DNA from: JAFARZ01 sp036490795
Lineage (GTDB): Bacteria; Actinomycetota; Actinomycetes; Streptosporangiales; Streptosporangiaceae
Direction: 5' to 3'
Assembly (NCBI GenBank): GCA_036490795.1
Contig: DASXDG010000028.1
Span: forward strand, 1 to 20,680
Length of the DNA: 20,680 nt
The notes beneath the pieces were generated by a model. It ran no database searches, was not told the origin of the DNA, and worked only from the letters and a program-made list of their open reading frames with translations. A program made the position numbers and the translations under genes. Below, in pieces: positions 8,452-15,100 of this stretch (positions are counted from its first letter, which is position 1; the number at the start of each line of letters is the position of its first letter).

Positions 8452-8482
8452 GGTCCCGGACCCGGGTGCGGGCCCGGGAACC
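8452..8482 (-). promoter_or_regulatory. strong intergenic RNA hairpin between prmA and prmB
   Basis: In the minus-strand transcript the 31 bases fold as GGU, bulged U, CCCGG, a G-U wobble, CCCG, a CACC loop, and the complementary arm. This gives roughly 12 Watson-Crick pairs, nearly all G-C. No U-tract follows, and the prmB ribosome site starts only a few bases downstream. It could protect the prmA 3' end, attenuate prmB or mark an RNA processing site. The structure is read from sequence; the role is inference. Confidence 0.55.
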
Positions 8483-8505
8483 ACCGTTTGTTATGACTAA
8501 AGGGC

Positions 8506-10158
8506 TCAGGCATCGTCCCGGGCGAAGCGGCCGGCCGGCCCACCGCGGATGTAGTTCGCGTGGAATGCCGAGCGCTCTTCGCCGGACATCTCGTTCAGCA
8601 GGACGTTCGGGCTCTGCACCGGTCCCATCCGGCGCAGGTGGTCCAGCGTCCACATCTTCTTGGGGTCGAGGTTGAGGTGCGGCTGGGCCACCATGGTCTT
8701 GCCGTCGTCGCGCACGTAACCCATGTCGGACACCACATCGGCCCAGTTCCAGCCGTGGTACAGGGTCTCCCACTCGCGGGCACCGATGAGCTGGCCCATG
8801 TTCGGGGTCTGGCGGCCCTGGTACGTCGGACGGAACGCGACCGCGTCGGTCCAGTGGCATTCCTTGTGGCAGTAGGTCCGCCACTGGCCGTCGACCTCGG
8901 CCATGACCATGTCCTCGCGGACCAGGCACGGCACCATGCAGGTCCAGCAGCGGTGCGGGTACTGGTAATCGACGTCCTCGGCGACGATCGGGTGATGCCC
9001 GTTCGGCGTGGACAGCCGGTTGTAGTTCTCCCACCACTTGCCGTACCTGTCGTACCAGCCCGGGTACTTGTACTCGAACCACTCGAAGTCCTTGTCGGTC
9101 ATCGGGTCGATCCGCCAGTAGTTCGCCAGCCAGCCGGTGGCGAAGAACTGCGCTACCTCATGCACGTAGCCCTTGTTCCAGATCTGGTTCCAGGCTTCCT
9201 CGATCAGGTCGTGCGGGATGACCAGGCCGTACTTCTCCAGCGGCACCAGGTAGCTGCGGTAGTAGTCGTCGTAGATCCACCGCCGCCACATCTCCGCGTA
9301 GGACTCACGATCCTTGCGGCGGTCCTTGGTGCCGTACTCGATGAACGTGCCGATGGCCGCGTCTACCACCCGGTGGTTGTTCCACCACGCGTAGCGCAGG
9401 TCGCGCTCGAGCAGCTGGTGATTCTCTTCGTCGGCGAGCGCCATCAGCAGGGTGGCGTAGCCGTTGCTGATGTGCCGCGACTCGTCGCTCTGGACGCTGT
9501 GGAAGACCGTCGGCAGCAGGTAGTCGCCGTTGGCGGCCGCCTCGGCCGGCATGGCCACGAACAGGGTGTTCGTGAACGCCGTCTCCGCGACGATCGTCAG
9601 GTAGATGGAGGCGGCGGTGATGGCATCGCCGGTGATGAATCCCTCGGCGAACTGCCGGCCGATGGTGCCGCAGTAGTCGTTCTGGAAGTTGCGCAGGCTG
9701 CTGTTGAAGCCCGCTGGGTCGATGTAGTTCTGCATGTACAGGCGCTTGAGGTTCTGCTGGATCGTCGAGTGCCGTACCTCGTCGATCATCTGGATCGCCT
9801 GGCCGTTGTGCAGTTCCGGGTTCGGCACGTTGCGGAACAGCAGCGGCATGGCCCGCGCGGCCGAGATCTCGGGCAGCGGGATGATGCTCAGGAACAGCTT
9901 CTGCCATTCCAGCCAGCGCTCCTGCACCTGGCGGAACATGTTGCCGCGGATCGCGCCGTCTTCAGCGCCGTACACGCGGTGGTCTTTTTCTTCCTGCATG
10001 GGGAAGTAGGACCGCAGCACTTGCTTGAGCGGGTCCTTCTTGCTCGCCTTGCGGAAGGTGTAGTCGGTCCCGTACTGAGACACGGGCTCGTGATACATGG
10101 GCTCCCAGGCAAGTTCCTGGATCTTTTGATGCGCCCTGGCCACACTCTGGCGACTCAT
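8506..10158 (-). CDS. prmA: propane monooxygenase hydroxylase large (alpha) subunit, diiron
   Basis: This 550-residue catalytic subunit of a group 5 soluble diiron monooxygenase hydroxylates short alkanes and, in relatives, ketones, phenols or cyclic ethers with O2. Diiron ligands are visible: Glu97 (LPEISAARA), Glu127/His130 (IDEVRH), Glu192 (VAETAF) and Glu226/His229 (SDESRH). A Cys-rich YHS-like segment follows, with Cys404, 407, 411, 430 and 434. The length matches PrmA/MimA. The ATG at 10158 has AAGGAGAG about ten bases upstream. The gene order A-B-C-D and the following amidohydrolase, ADH and chaperonin fit prm/mim operons better than thm (tetrahydrofuran) operons, but substrate range cannot be read from sequence. 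A candidate activator palindrome is centred 78 bp upstream. Confidence 0.97.
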   Translation of the reverse strand: MSRQSVARAHQKIQELAWEPMYHEPVSQYGTDYTFRKASKKDPLKQVLRSYFPMQEEKDHRVYGAEDGAIRGNMFRQVQERWLEWQKLFLSIIPLPEISAARAMPLLFRNVPNPELHNGQAIQMIDEVRHSTIQQNLKRLYMQNYIDPAGFNSSLRNFQNDYCGTIGRQFAEGFITGDAITAASIYLTIVAETAFTNTLFVAMPAEAAANGDYLLPTVFHSVQSDESRHISNGYATLLMALADEENHQLLERDLRYAWWNNHRVVDAAIGTFIEYGTKDRRKDRESYAEMWRRWIYDDYYRSYLVPLEKYGLVIPHDLIEEAWNQIWNKGYVHEVAQFFATGWLANYWRIDPMTDKDFEWFEYKYPGWYDRYGKWWENYNRLSTPNGHHPIVAEDVDYQYPHRCWTCMVPCLVREDMVMAEVDGQWRTYCHKECHWTDAVAFRPTYQGRQTPNMGQLIGAREWETLYHGWNWADVVSDMGYVRDDGKTMVAQPHLNLDPKKMWTLDHLRRMGPVQSPNVLLNEMSGEERSAFHANYIRGGPAGRFARDDA

Positions 10159-10224
10159 CGTCTATATCTCTCCTTCTGCGTCCCGTGCGCTATGACCCGG
10201 ATCTCATCGCGGAATCCGAGGTCA

Positions 10225-10497
10225 TTAGCTCTCAAGATGAGACACGTCGAAAACAGCGCGGATCTCCGCGAGCTTCTGCTTGGTCTGCTCGGACGTCTGC
10301 CGGCTGCCTTCTTTGTCCGGGGTGATGCCGAGCGCGCGCAGCAGGTCAGCCGCGGGCGCGCCCGGGTCGCCGGCTTCGCCGAGCACCGGGTGGAGTCCCT
10401 CGGCGGCAAGATGCCCGAATACGAGGTTGACGATGCTCCACGGGTTGTAGGTCTCGCGCGGTTCGCTCGGCGGGGCCGAGCCAGCAGAGCCGTCCAT
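10225..10497 (-). CDS. small protein of unknown function upstream of prmA
   Basis: I do not recognise a named family. From the ATG at 10497 it encodes 90 residues; a TTG at 10548 would give 107 but would overlap a palindromic site, and neither start has a convincing ribosome site. The protein is soluble and without cysteines. Its middle reads like a real folded domain (YNPWSIVNLVFGHLAAEGL, then DLLRALGITPD), followed by a charged C-terminal helix (QTKQKLAEIRAVFD). It lies 66 bp before prmA on the same strand, inside the divergent regulator-prmA interval, and its 3' end overlaps the second palindrome. A role in regulation or assembly of the monooxygenase is possible but not shown. Confidence 0.6.
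   Translation of the reverse strand: MDGSAGSAPPSEPRETYNPWSIVNLVFGHLAAEGLHPVLGEAGDPGAPAADLLRALGITPDKEGSRQTSEQTKQKLAEIRAVFDVSHLES
10230..10242. promoter_or_regulatory. palindrome TCTCA-N3-TGAGA upstream of prmA (candidate activator site)
   Basis: A perfect 5-bp inverted repeat with a 3-bp spacer, centred 78 bp from the prmA start codon. It matches the other copy at 10532-10546; the minus-strand sequences align as TGTCTCA-NN-TTGAGA. It is the likely binding site of the divergent Fis-type regulator. Spacing and duplication are seen directly; the binding role is inferred. Confidence 0.6.
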
Positions 10498-10531
10498 GGC
10501 CTGAGAAAACGTCCGTTTGCGCGCAAATGCG

Positions 10532-10546
10532 GTCTCAATGTGAGAC
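10532..10546. promoter_or_regulatory. palindrome GTCTCA-N3-TGAGAC upstream of the regulator gene
   Basis: A perfect 6-bp inverted repeat with a 3-bp spacer, centred 79 bp before the regulator ATG at 10618 and 42 bp before the small ORF ATG at 10497. It is the second copy of the motif near prmA, which suggests autoregulation and/or control of the small ORF by the same protein. Confidence 0.6.
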
Positions 10547-10617
10547 AACCCCTGCGTGCGACTGGGTTACGGTGGTGTTTACGCGACGTTAAGGCCTCCG
10601 AGGAGCCGGGAGGCGCG

Positions 10618-12444
10618 ATGGTAACAATGAGGGCCCCCGACCGGGTTGCTAAGGCGAGGGAGCGGTTCCTCGCTGCCGAACCACTGGACAGCGAGGCGGT
10701 CCGACGACCGATCCTGGCGTCCTGGATGCGGTCTCGGCACTGGCGTATTGCCGCCGACCATATTGACCTGCGCTATATCCACGAACCTGACCCCGAAGCC
10801 GTGCTGATCCGCGCGGCCGATCCGGTGCTGCGCCGGCTGCACGAGCAACTGGACGGACAGCCGATCAGCATCATCTTGACCGACGCGCACGGGCTCGTGC
10901 TGTCCCGGCGGACCGCCGAGCGCGACCTGGAGCGTTACCTGGAAAGCGTCATGCTCGCACCCGGCTTCAGCTACGCCGAAGAGCTGGTCGGCACCAACGG
11001 CATCGGCACGGCGCTGGAGGCCGGCGGCCCTGCCCACGTCTTCGGGCACGAGCATTACGCGGAACGGCTGGAGGGCCTGGCCTGCGCGGGCGTGCCGCTG
11101 CACGATCCGATCACCGGCAAGACCATCGGCCTGGTCGACCTGACCTGCTGGCGCCGCAACGCGGACGCGCTGCTGCTGTCGCTGGTCCAGGCGACGGCGG
11201 AGCAGATCTCGCAGGCGCTGGCCGCCGCGAGCTGCGGCAGCGACGTCCAGTTGCTCGAGGAGTACGTGCGCGCGTGCAAGCGCAGCGGCGGGATCGTGCT
11301 CGCTCTCGGCGACGACGTGGTGATGATGAACGACCACGCGCGCAGCCTGCTCGACCACAGTGACCAGGAGGCGCTGATCGACCGCGCGACCGAGGTGCTC
11401 AGCACGCGGCAGTCCGGCGCGGTCACCGTCGAACTGCCCAGCGGCGTGGCGGCGCGGATGTCCTGCCGCCGGGTCGGTGACAGCGGCCGGCGTCCGGACG
11501 GCGTGGTTCAGGTGCGGCTGCTCGCGGACGTCGCCAGCGCGGCAGACGCCGCGGGTCCGCCGCGCTCCGCGCGGGTCTCCGCCGCGTCGCCGGCCGTCAA
11601 GGCGCCGATGTACCTGCCAGGACTGGTCGGCAACGGCGTGCTGTGGCTGCGCGCCTGCCGAGCCGCCGAAGCGGCGTGGGGTTCGGCGGAATGGCTGGCC
11701 CTGGAGGGCGAGGCAGGCGCCGGGAAGCTGGCCTTGGCCCGTGCGGTGCACCAGCGGCGCAACCCCGCGGCGCCGTTCCACGTGCTGGACGCCGCCGGCG
11801 CCGGCGATGGTCATGACTGGACCTCCCGGGCCAGGATCGAGCTGCTCGACGGCACCGGCGTGCTGGTCATCCAGCACGTGGACGTGCTACCCAGCCCGCA
11901 GCTCCGCGTGCTCGGCAGCGCGCTGCAGGAGGCCTGGGCGCAGGGCCGCCAGTCGGTGCTCCGGGTCGTCGTGACCCTGCGGCGTGAGGCGGCCGGAGGC
12001 GACCTGACCAAGCTGCTGCGCTTCTTCCCCCGCACGGTGGAAGTCCCGCCGCTGCGCCACCACATCGAGGACCTGCACGACCTAGTGCCGTTCCTCCTGT
12101 CCAGGCTGAGTCAGCAGGGCCGGGCGACGTGCTCGCCCGAGGCGATGCAGTTGCTGATGCGGCACAGCTGGCCCGGCAACGTAGAACAGCTCTGGCAGGT
12201 ACTCAAGCAGGTCGTCCAGTCCCGCCGGTCCGGCACGATCAAGCCGAAGGACCTGCCCCCCGAGTGCTGGACGGTCAGCCGGCGGCTGCTCAACCCGCTC
12301 GAGTCCCTGGAACGGGACGCGATCGTGGCCAGCCTGCTCGACCACGAAGGCAACAAGGTCAAGGCCGCCGAAGCCCTCGGCATGTCCCGCGCCACCATCT
12401 ACCGCAAGATCCACGAATACGGCATCGTCACCGCGTCAAAGTGA
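10618..12444 (+). CDS. MimR/AcoR-like GAF-AAA-Fis transcriptional activator, degenerate AAA+
   Basis: This 608-residue regulator diverges from the monooxygenase operon. An AcoR-type N-terminus with a GAF sensor spans about 65-200 (ELVGTNGIGTAL at 122-133, PLHDPITGKTIGLVDLT at 160-176). A PAS-like segment may follow at about 210-300. The AAA+ region covers about 335-550, with Walker A GEAGAGK at 364-370 followed by Leu instead of Ser/Thr. The Walker B position reads VLVIQHVD at 415-422, without the usual Asp-Glu. The GAFTGA sigma-54 contact loop is absent. WPGNV at 518-522 and the Fis-type HTH NKVKAAEALGMSRATIYRKI at 579-598 are well kept. The ATG at 10618 has GGGAGG four bases upstream; ATG 10627 is an alternative. 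Homologues activate mimABCD. The effector is presumably a substrate or product of the pathway (inference). Confidence 0.92.
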   Translation: MVTMRAPDRVAKARERFLAAEPLDSEAVRRPILASWMRSRHWRIAADHIDLRYIHEPDPEAVLIRAADPVLRRLHEQLDGQPISIILTDAHGLVLSRRTAERDLERYLESVMLAPGFSYAEELVGTNGIGTALEAGGPAHVFGHEHYAERLEGLACAGVPLHDPITGKTIGLVDLTCWRRNADALLLSLVQATAEQISQALAAASCGSDVQLLEEYVRACKRSGGIVLALGDDVVMMNDHARSLLDHSDQEALIDRATEVLSTRQSGAVTVELPSGVAARMSCRRVGDSGRRPDGVVQVRLLADVASAADAAGPPRSARVSAASPAVKAPMYLPGLVGNGVLWLRACRAAEAAWGSAEWLALEGEAGAGKLALARAVHQRRNPAAPFHVLDAAGAGDGHDWTSRARIELLDGTGVLVIQHVDVLPSPQLRVLGSALQEAWAQGRQSVLRVVVTLRREAAGGDLTKLLRFFPRTVEVPPLRHHIEDLHDLVPFLLSRLSQQGRATCSPEAMQLLMRHSWPGNVEQLWQVLKQVVQSRRSGTIKPKDLPPECWTVSRRLLNPLESLERDAIVASLLDHEGNKVKAAEALGMSRATIYRKIHEYGIVTASK

Positions 12445-12571
12445 CGCCGCCCCGACTGCCTGGCGCCCCGCCCGGCCCGCCCGGCCCGCCCGGCCCCCGG
12501 GGCCGGGGCCGCCGTAACCCCGCCCCGCCCGGCCCGCCGCCGGCCCGCCCCGCCCGGCCCGGCGCCGCCGG
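12445..12571. repeat. extreme C-rich (G-rich on minus strand) tract, G-quadruplex prone
   Basis: Downstream of the regulator stop the plus strand is dominated by CCCG/CCCGG runs, with a roughly 9-bp CCCGCCCGG periodicity near 12467-12495. The complementary strand therefore has many runs of three or more G separated by one to three bases, which meets the usual G-quadruplex pattern several times. It lies in the 3' region shared by two convergent genes. It also encodes a Gly-Pro-rich shadow reading frame that I do not regard as a gene. Confidence 0.6.
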
Positions 12572-12576
12572 GCGAT

Positions 12577-12660
12577 CAACGCGGTAATTATGTCCAACGC
12601 GGTAAAAAACCATGCTCACAGCAACCCTGATTGCCGCGTTGGATGGATCTACCGCGTTAG
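12577..12660. repeat. four-copy AACGCGG motif cluster, two direct and two inverted
   Basis: CAACGCGGTAA occurs at 12577-12587 and 12595-12605. Its reverse complement recurs as TTGCCGCGTTG at 12631-12641 and TACCGCGTTAG at 12650-12660. Copies are spaced 18, 36 and 19 bp apart. Copies 2 and 3 form a 13-bp arm pair with one mismatch around a 24-base loop. It could be a cluster of protein-binding sites, a cruciform, or a bidirectional terminator between the convergent genes. Confidence 0.7.
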
Positions 12661-12697
12661 TGCCAACCTTGACGGTTACGGAAGCTGGGCAACGTGG

Positions 12698-12722
12698 CGG
12701 CTGGTGCCGGTGTGACCAGCCG
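12698..12722 (-). terminator. hairpin downstream of the phenylacetate-CoA ligase-like gene
   Basis: A perfect 8-bp stem CGGCTGGT/ACCAGCCG with a 9-base loop lies 36 bp past the stop codon at 12759. No U-tract follows, which is common in actinobacterial terminators, so the call is tentative. Confidence 0.4.
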
Positions 12723-12758
12723 GACCAAGCTGATCCCGCCCGGACACGACCCGGCCGT

Positions 12759-14146
12759 CTATCCGGAGACGGTTCCGCGGGTGTAACGGTGCTTGACGCC
12801 ACGCGGGAAGTAGTCCGGGTCGCCGGCCGGCAGCAATGTGACCCTGGGCTGCTGATACCCGGCGGGCACGTAGTGCGCGAACTCACTGTTGAGCCGGCGC
12901 AGCTGGCCGAGGATGGCCCCGGCGGCAAGCGACGCCCGCGCGGCGTCGCCGTCTTCGCCCGGAGCCAGCTCGACCGCGACCGCCAGGTGCCGGTTCCGGT
13001 CGGCGTCCTCGGCCACCTCCAGCACGAACTTCCCGGTCACCCAGTCGCACACCTCCGGCTGCTCAAGCCCGGCCGCGACGTTCTCCGGGTAGACGTTCGC
13101 CCCGAAAAACGACACCGCGAAGCGGGTCCGGCCGAAGACAAAGACAAACGGCAGCGACGGCCCTTCGACACCAAGGTCAAACCCATGATCAGCACAGAAC
13201 GACAGCATCTCCTCGTGCCCGATCACCCCGCCCTCGTCGGCGATGTGATAGCGCACGAGCGGAACCCCGCCATCAGCGGAGAACAGCAGCGTTCCGTCGT
13301 CCAGCGTCTCGAAGAACCGGGCGGCCGGGTCGTACTGAACCAGCGTCGGCAGCCGCCGCTGCCCGGTCAGCGCCTCCGCGGCCGGACGGTCGGCCGAAAG
13401 GAGCCGGCGAATCGTGATGCTCAGCGGCGTCTCGTTGCCGAGCACGCCAGCGTCCGCGGTCCCGTACAGGGCGGCGGAGTCGAACGCGGGCCGGGTCATC
13501 CCCGCCCGCGCGCCGACCAGGTCGCGCCACTGTTCGCTGAACACCTCTCCGGCCATGACCAGCCTGATGCTCATCGGCGCCCAGTCCACGCCGCGCGCCA
13601 GCCCGGTGTCGATCACGTCCTTGAGGAACGGGGGATATCCGAGCAGCACGGTCTGCGCGAAGAAAGGAGCCAGCTCCGGCACGACCCGGAGGATCTCCTC
13701 CTTTTCGTTGCCCGGCGCGATCACCGTGATCGGGTAGCCCCGGTCGGCGAGCCGCTCGCAGCAGGACGTCGTGTACAGCCCGCCGACCCAGGTGCCGAGC
13801 GGGAAGCAGATCACGGCCAGCGTCGGCCGGTCGCGAGCACCGAAGGCATCGCGGAAGATCTGCTCGAACCGCGCGGTCGCCGCCTGCTCATCGGCGGCCG
13901 TCCTTGGCCAGTACGTCGGTTTGCCGCTGGAGCCGGACGACACGGCGATCGTGTCGCAGGACTCCAGCCGCCCGTCCCGGCATCGCTGCGGCAGCGGATA
14001 CCGCGTGTGATAGTTCTCCTTGGTCGTCAGCGGAACCTCATCGAGCGCACGCACCCCGTCCGGGTCCACCCCCGCGACCGAAGGAAGTCCTGGTACGCGG
14101 GCACGGTCGCGGCAGTACGCCGGAACAGGTCGAGTGCCTCGCGCAT
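12759..14146 (-). CDS. phenylacetate-CoA ligase (PaaK)-like adenylate-forming protein, apparent frameshift
   Basis: This AMP-binding protein resembles PaaK-type acyl-CoA ligases. The main frame (436 residues from a GTG at 14069) has the phosphate-binding loop SSGSSGKPT, a YGTADAG segment in the place of the family YGxTE motif, and a C-terminal domain ending SEFAHYVPAGY...KHRY. The family's N-terminal helix (REALDLFRRTAATVPAYQDFLRSRG) is present in another frame, starting at an ATG at 14146. That ATG overlaps the stop of the upstream gene as TAATG, so the natural start is there. The two frames join at a C5 run at 14069-14073, where one extra base would restore about 462 residues. This is either a sequencing error, a recent null mutation, or programmed slippage. 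Substrate is unknown. Confidence 0.8.
14069..14073 (-). other. frameshift site in a C5/G5 homopolymer
   Basis: The reading frame carrying VPAYQDFLRSRG continues past this run as WTRTGCVRS, which looks nothing like the family. The adjacent frame gives VDPDGVRALDEVPLTTKENY, the expected continuation. Six bases instead of five would fuse them. Confidence 0.75.
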
Positions 14147-14808
14147 TACGGCACCCGGAGCACGGCGAAGCGCCCGCGCGACCGGGAACCGTCCGGCTCG
14201 GCCCAGTCGGCGCTGACGTGCCCCAGCGTTCCCGTCATCAGCCCGGGACCGGCCGGCCGGAGCACCCGGTTGACCCGGAGCATCACCGGCACCGGAGCGG
14301 CGGCGGGCCGCATGATGATGTCGGTGCTGCGGGCTTCGTCCGTTAGGCCGGCGACCTCGACCGGCAGCGCGCCGGTGTTGCCGGTAATGCTCCTGGTCAC
14401 CGACGGATCCGTGGTGTTGCTGATGCTCTGCGCCTGCGGTTCGGCCTCGCCCAGCAGCAACGCGAACAGCTGGGTGACCAGGACAGGATCGCGGGTTCCG
14501 TCGTAGACCCACCGTCTGCCCAGCACACCGTGTTCCGTCGTGCCGATGAGCGCGCCGTCGCCGCCGGGCAGCGGAGCGGCGCGGTAGCTGAACGGCACGT
14601 GGTAGGTGACCGGTTCGTCCCCGGACTCGTCGGTGACAGCCATGAACTCCAGCCCGACCTCCCCTGCCGGGTCGTCGAGCCGGAAACCGCCGGCCTTGGT
14701 CAGGGCAGGCGCCGGGCCCTCGCCCGCGTACCAGGGCCGCCCGGGCAGCCAGGAAGTCAGCAGCTCCAGCTTGGTCGGCGTCAGCGTGGTCCGGTGAATG
14801 ATGGCCAT
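14146..14808 (-). CDS. maltokinase N-terminal cap-like domain protein
   Basis: This 220-residue protein starts MAIIHRTTLTPTKLELLTSWLP. It matches an actinobacterial family related to the N-terminal cap of maltokinase and often labelled as a branching-enzyme-like or CG0192-like protein. Family-typical segments include GGFRLDDPAGEVGLEFM and the VPFSYRAAPL strand region. No catalytic kinase domain is present, so it is a stand-alone cap-like protein of unknown biochemical role. The ATG at 14808 has an AGGA ribosome site about eight bases upstream; a GTG six codons earlier is less likely. Its TAA overlaps the ATG of the PaaK-like gene, so the two are probably translated together. Confidence 0.8.
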   Translation of the reverse strand: MAIIHRTTLTPTKLELLTSWLPGRPWYAGEGPAPALTKAGGFRLDDPAGEVGLEFMAVTDESGDEPVTYHVPFSYRAAPLPGGDGALIGTTEHGVLGRRWVYDGTRDPVLVTQLFALLLGEAEPQAQSISNTTDPSVTRSITGNTGALPVEVAGLTDEARSTDIIMRPAAAPVPVMLRVNRVLRPAGPGLMTGTLGHVSADWAEPDGSRSRGRFAVLRVP

Positions 14809-14865
14809 ATCGCTATCCTGCCGCACATCTCAACCCACCCATCTGGGTGCCCACGGGATACCAGT

Positions 14866-14924
14866 CCCGTCCGCTCGTCCCGCCCCGCGCCCGTCCGCTC
14901 GTCCCGCCCCGCGCCCGTCCGCTC
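14866..14924. repeat. 24-bp tandem repeat, about 2.5 copies
   Basis: Two perfect 24-bp copies (14866-14889 and 14890-14913), each beginning CCCGTCCGCTCGTCCC, are followed by an 11-base partial third copy. It lies in the divergent promoter region upstream of the maltokinase-cap gene and directly abuts the 94-bp palindrome. Confidence 0.9.
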
Positions 14925-15015
14925 AACAACGTGGAGGACTATCCCTTCGTGGAACCCTGACCCCCGAAAATGAGGGTGTAGCTACCACAAAGGGACAGAA
15001 TTCCACGTTATTGAG
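14922..15015. repeat. 94-bp imperfect palindrome, MITE-like
   Basis: Arms of 31 bases at 14922-14952 and 14985-15015 are inverted copies with about six mismatches (CTCAACAACGTGGA against TCCACGTTATTGAG, and CCCTTCGTGG against CCACAAAGGG). The 32-base centre contains its own short stem (ACCCT/AGGGT). It has no reading frame and lies between divergent genes, so a terminator is unlikely. It may be a miniature mobile element or IS remnant, or a large operator. Base composition is less GC-rich than the flanks. Confidence 0.65.
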
Positions 15016-15100
15016 ATCCCACATGTCACTTTAGCCACACGAATCAACAACCGCCCCGGCGGCGTCGAACAGGTCATCGCAGGTACGCGACAATGGTCAC

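Noticed and set aside
5869..10158. Tetrahydrofuran monooxygenase (thmADBC) as the identity of the diiron oxygenase
   Set aside because: The subunit order is the same in both types, but the following amidohydrolase, DUF59, alcohol dehydrogenase and chaperonin genes are those of prm/mim operons, and no succinate-semialdehyde-type dehydrogenase gene is nearby. Substrate still needs testing.
10159..10224. Sigma-54 (-24/-12) promoter in front of prmA
   Set aside because: No TGGC-N7-TTGC-like element is visible and actinobacteria generally lack sigma-54; I could not place a convincing -35/-10 pair either.
8560..10617. Plus-strand open frame of almost 700 codons in front of the regulator
   Set aside because: It lies antisense to prmA, whose diiron motifs are unmistakable, and its sequence is biased toward Val/His/Arg with no family resemblance. 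The regulator really starts at 10618.
12129..12587. Gly-Pro-Pro collagen-like frame after the regulator
   Set aside because: It runs in a different frame through the regulator's HTH and then through a CCCGG repeat tract. The collagen-like pattern is a by-product of the C-rich DNA.
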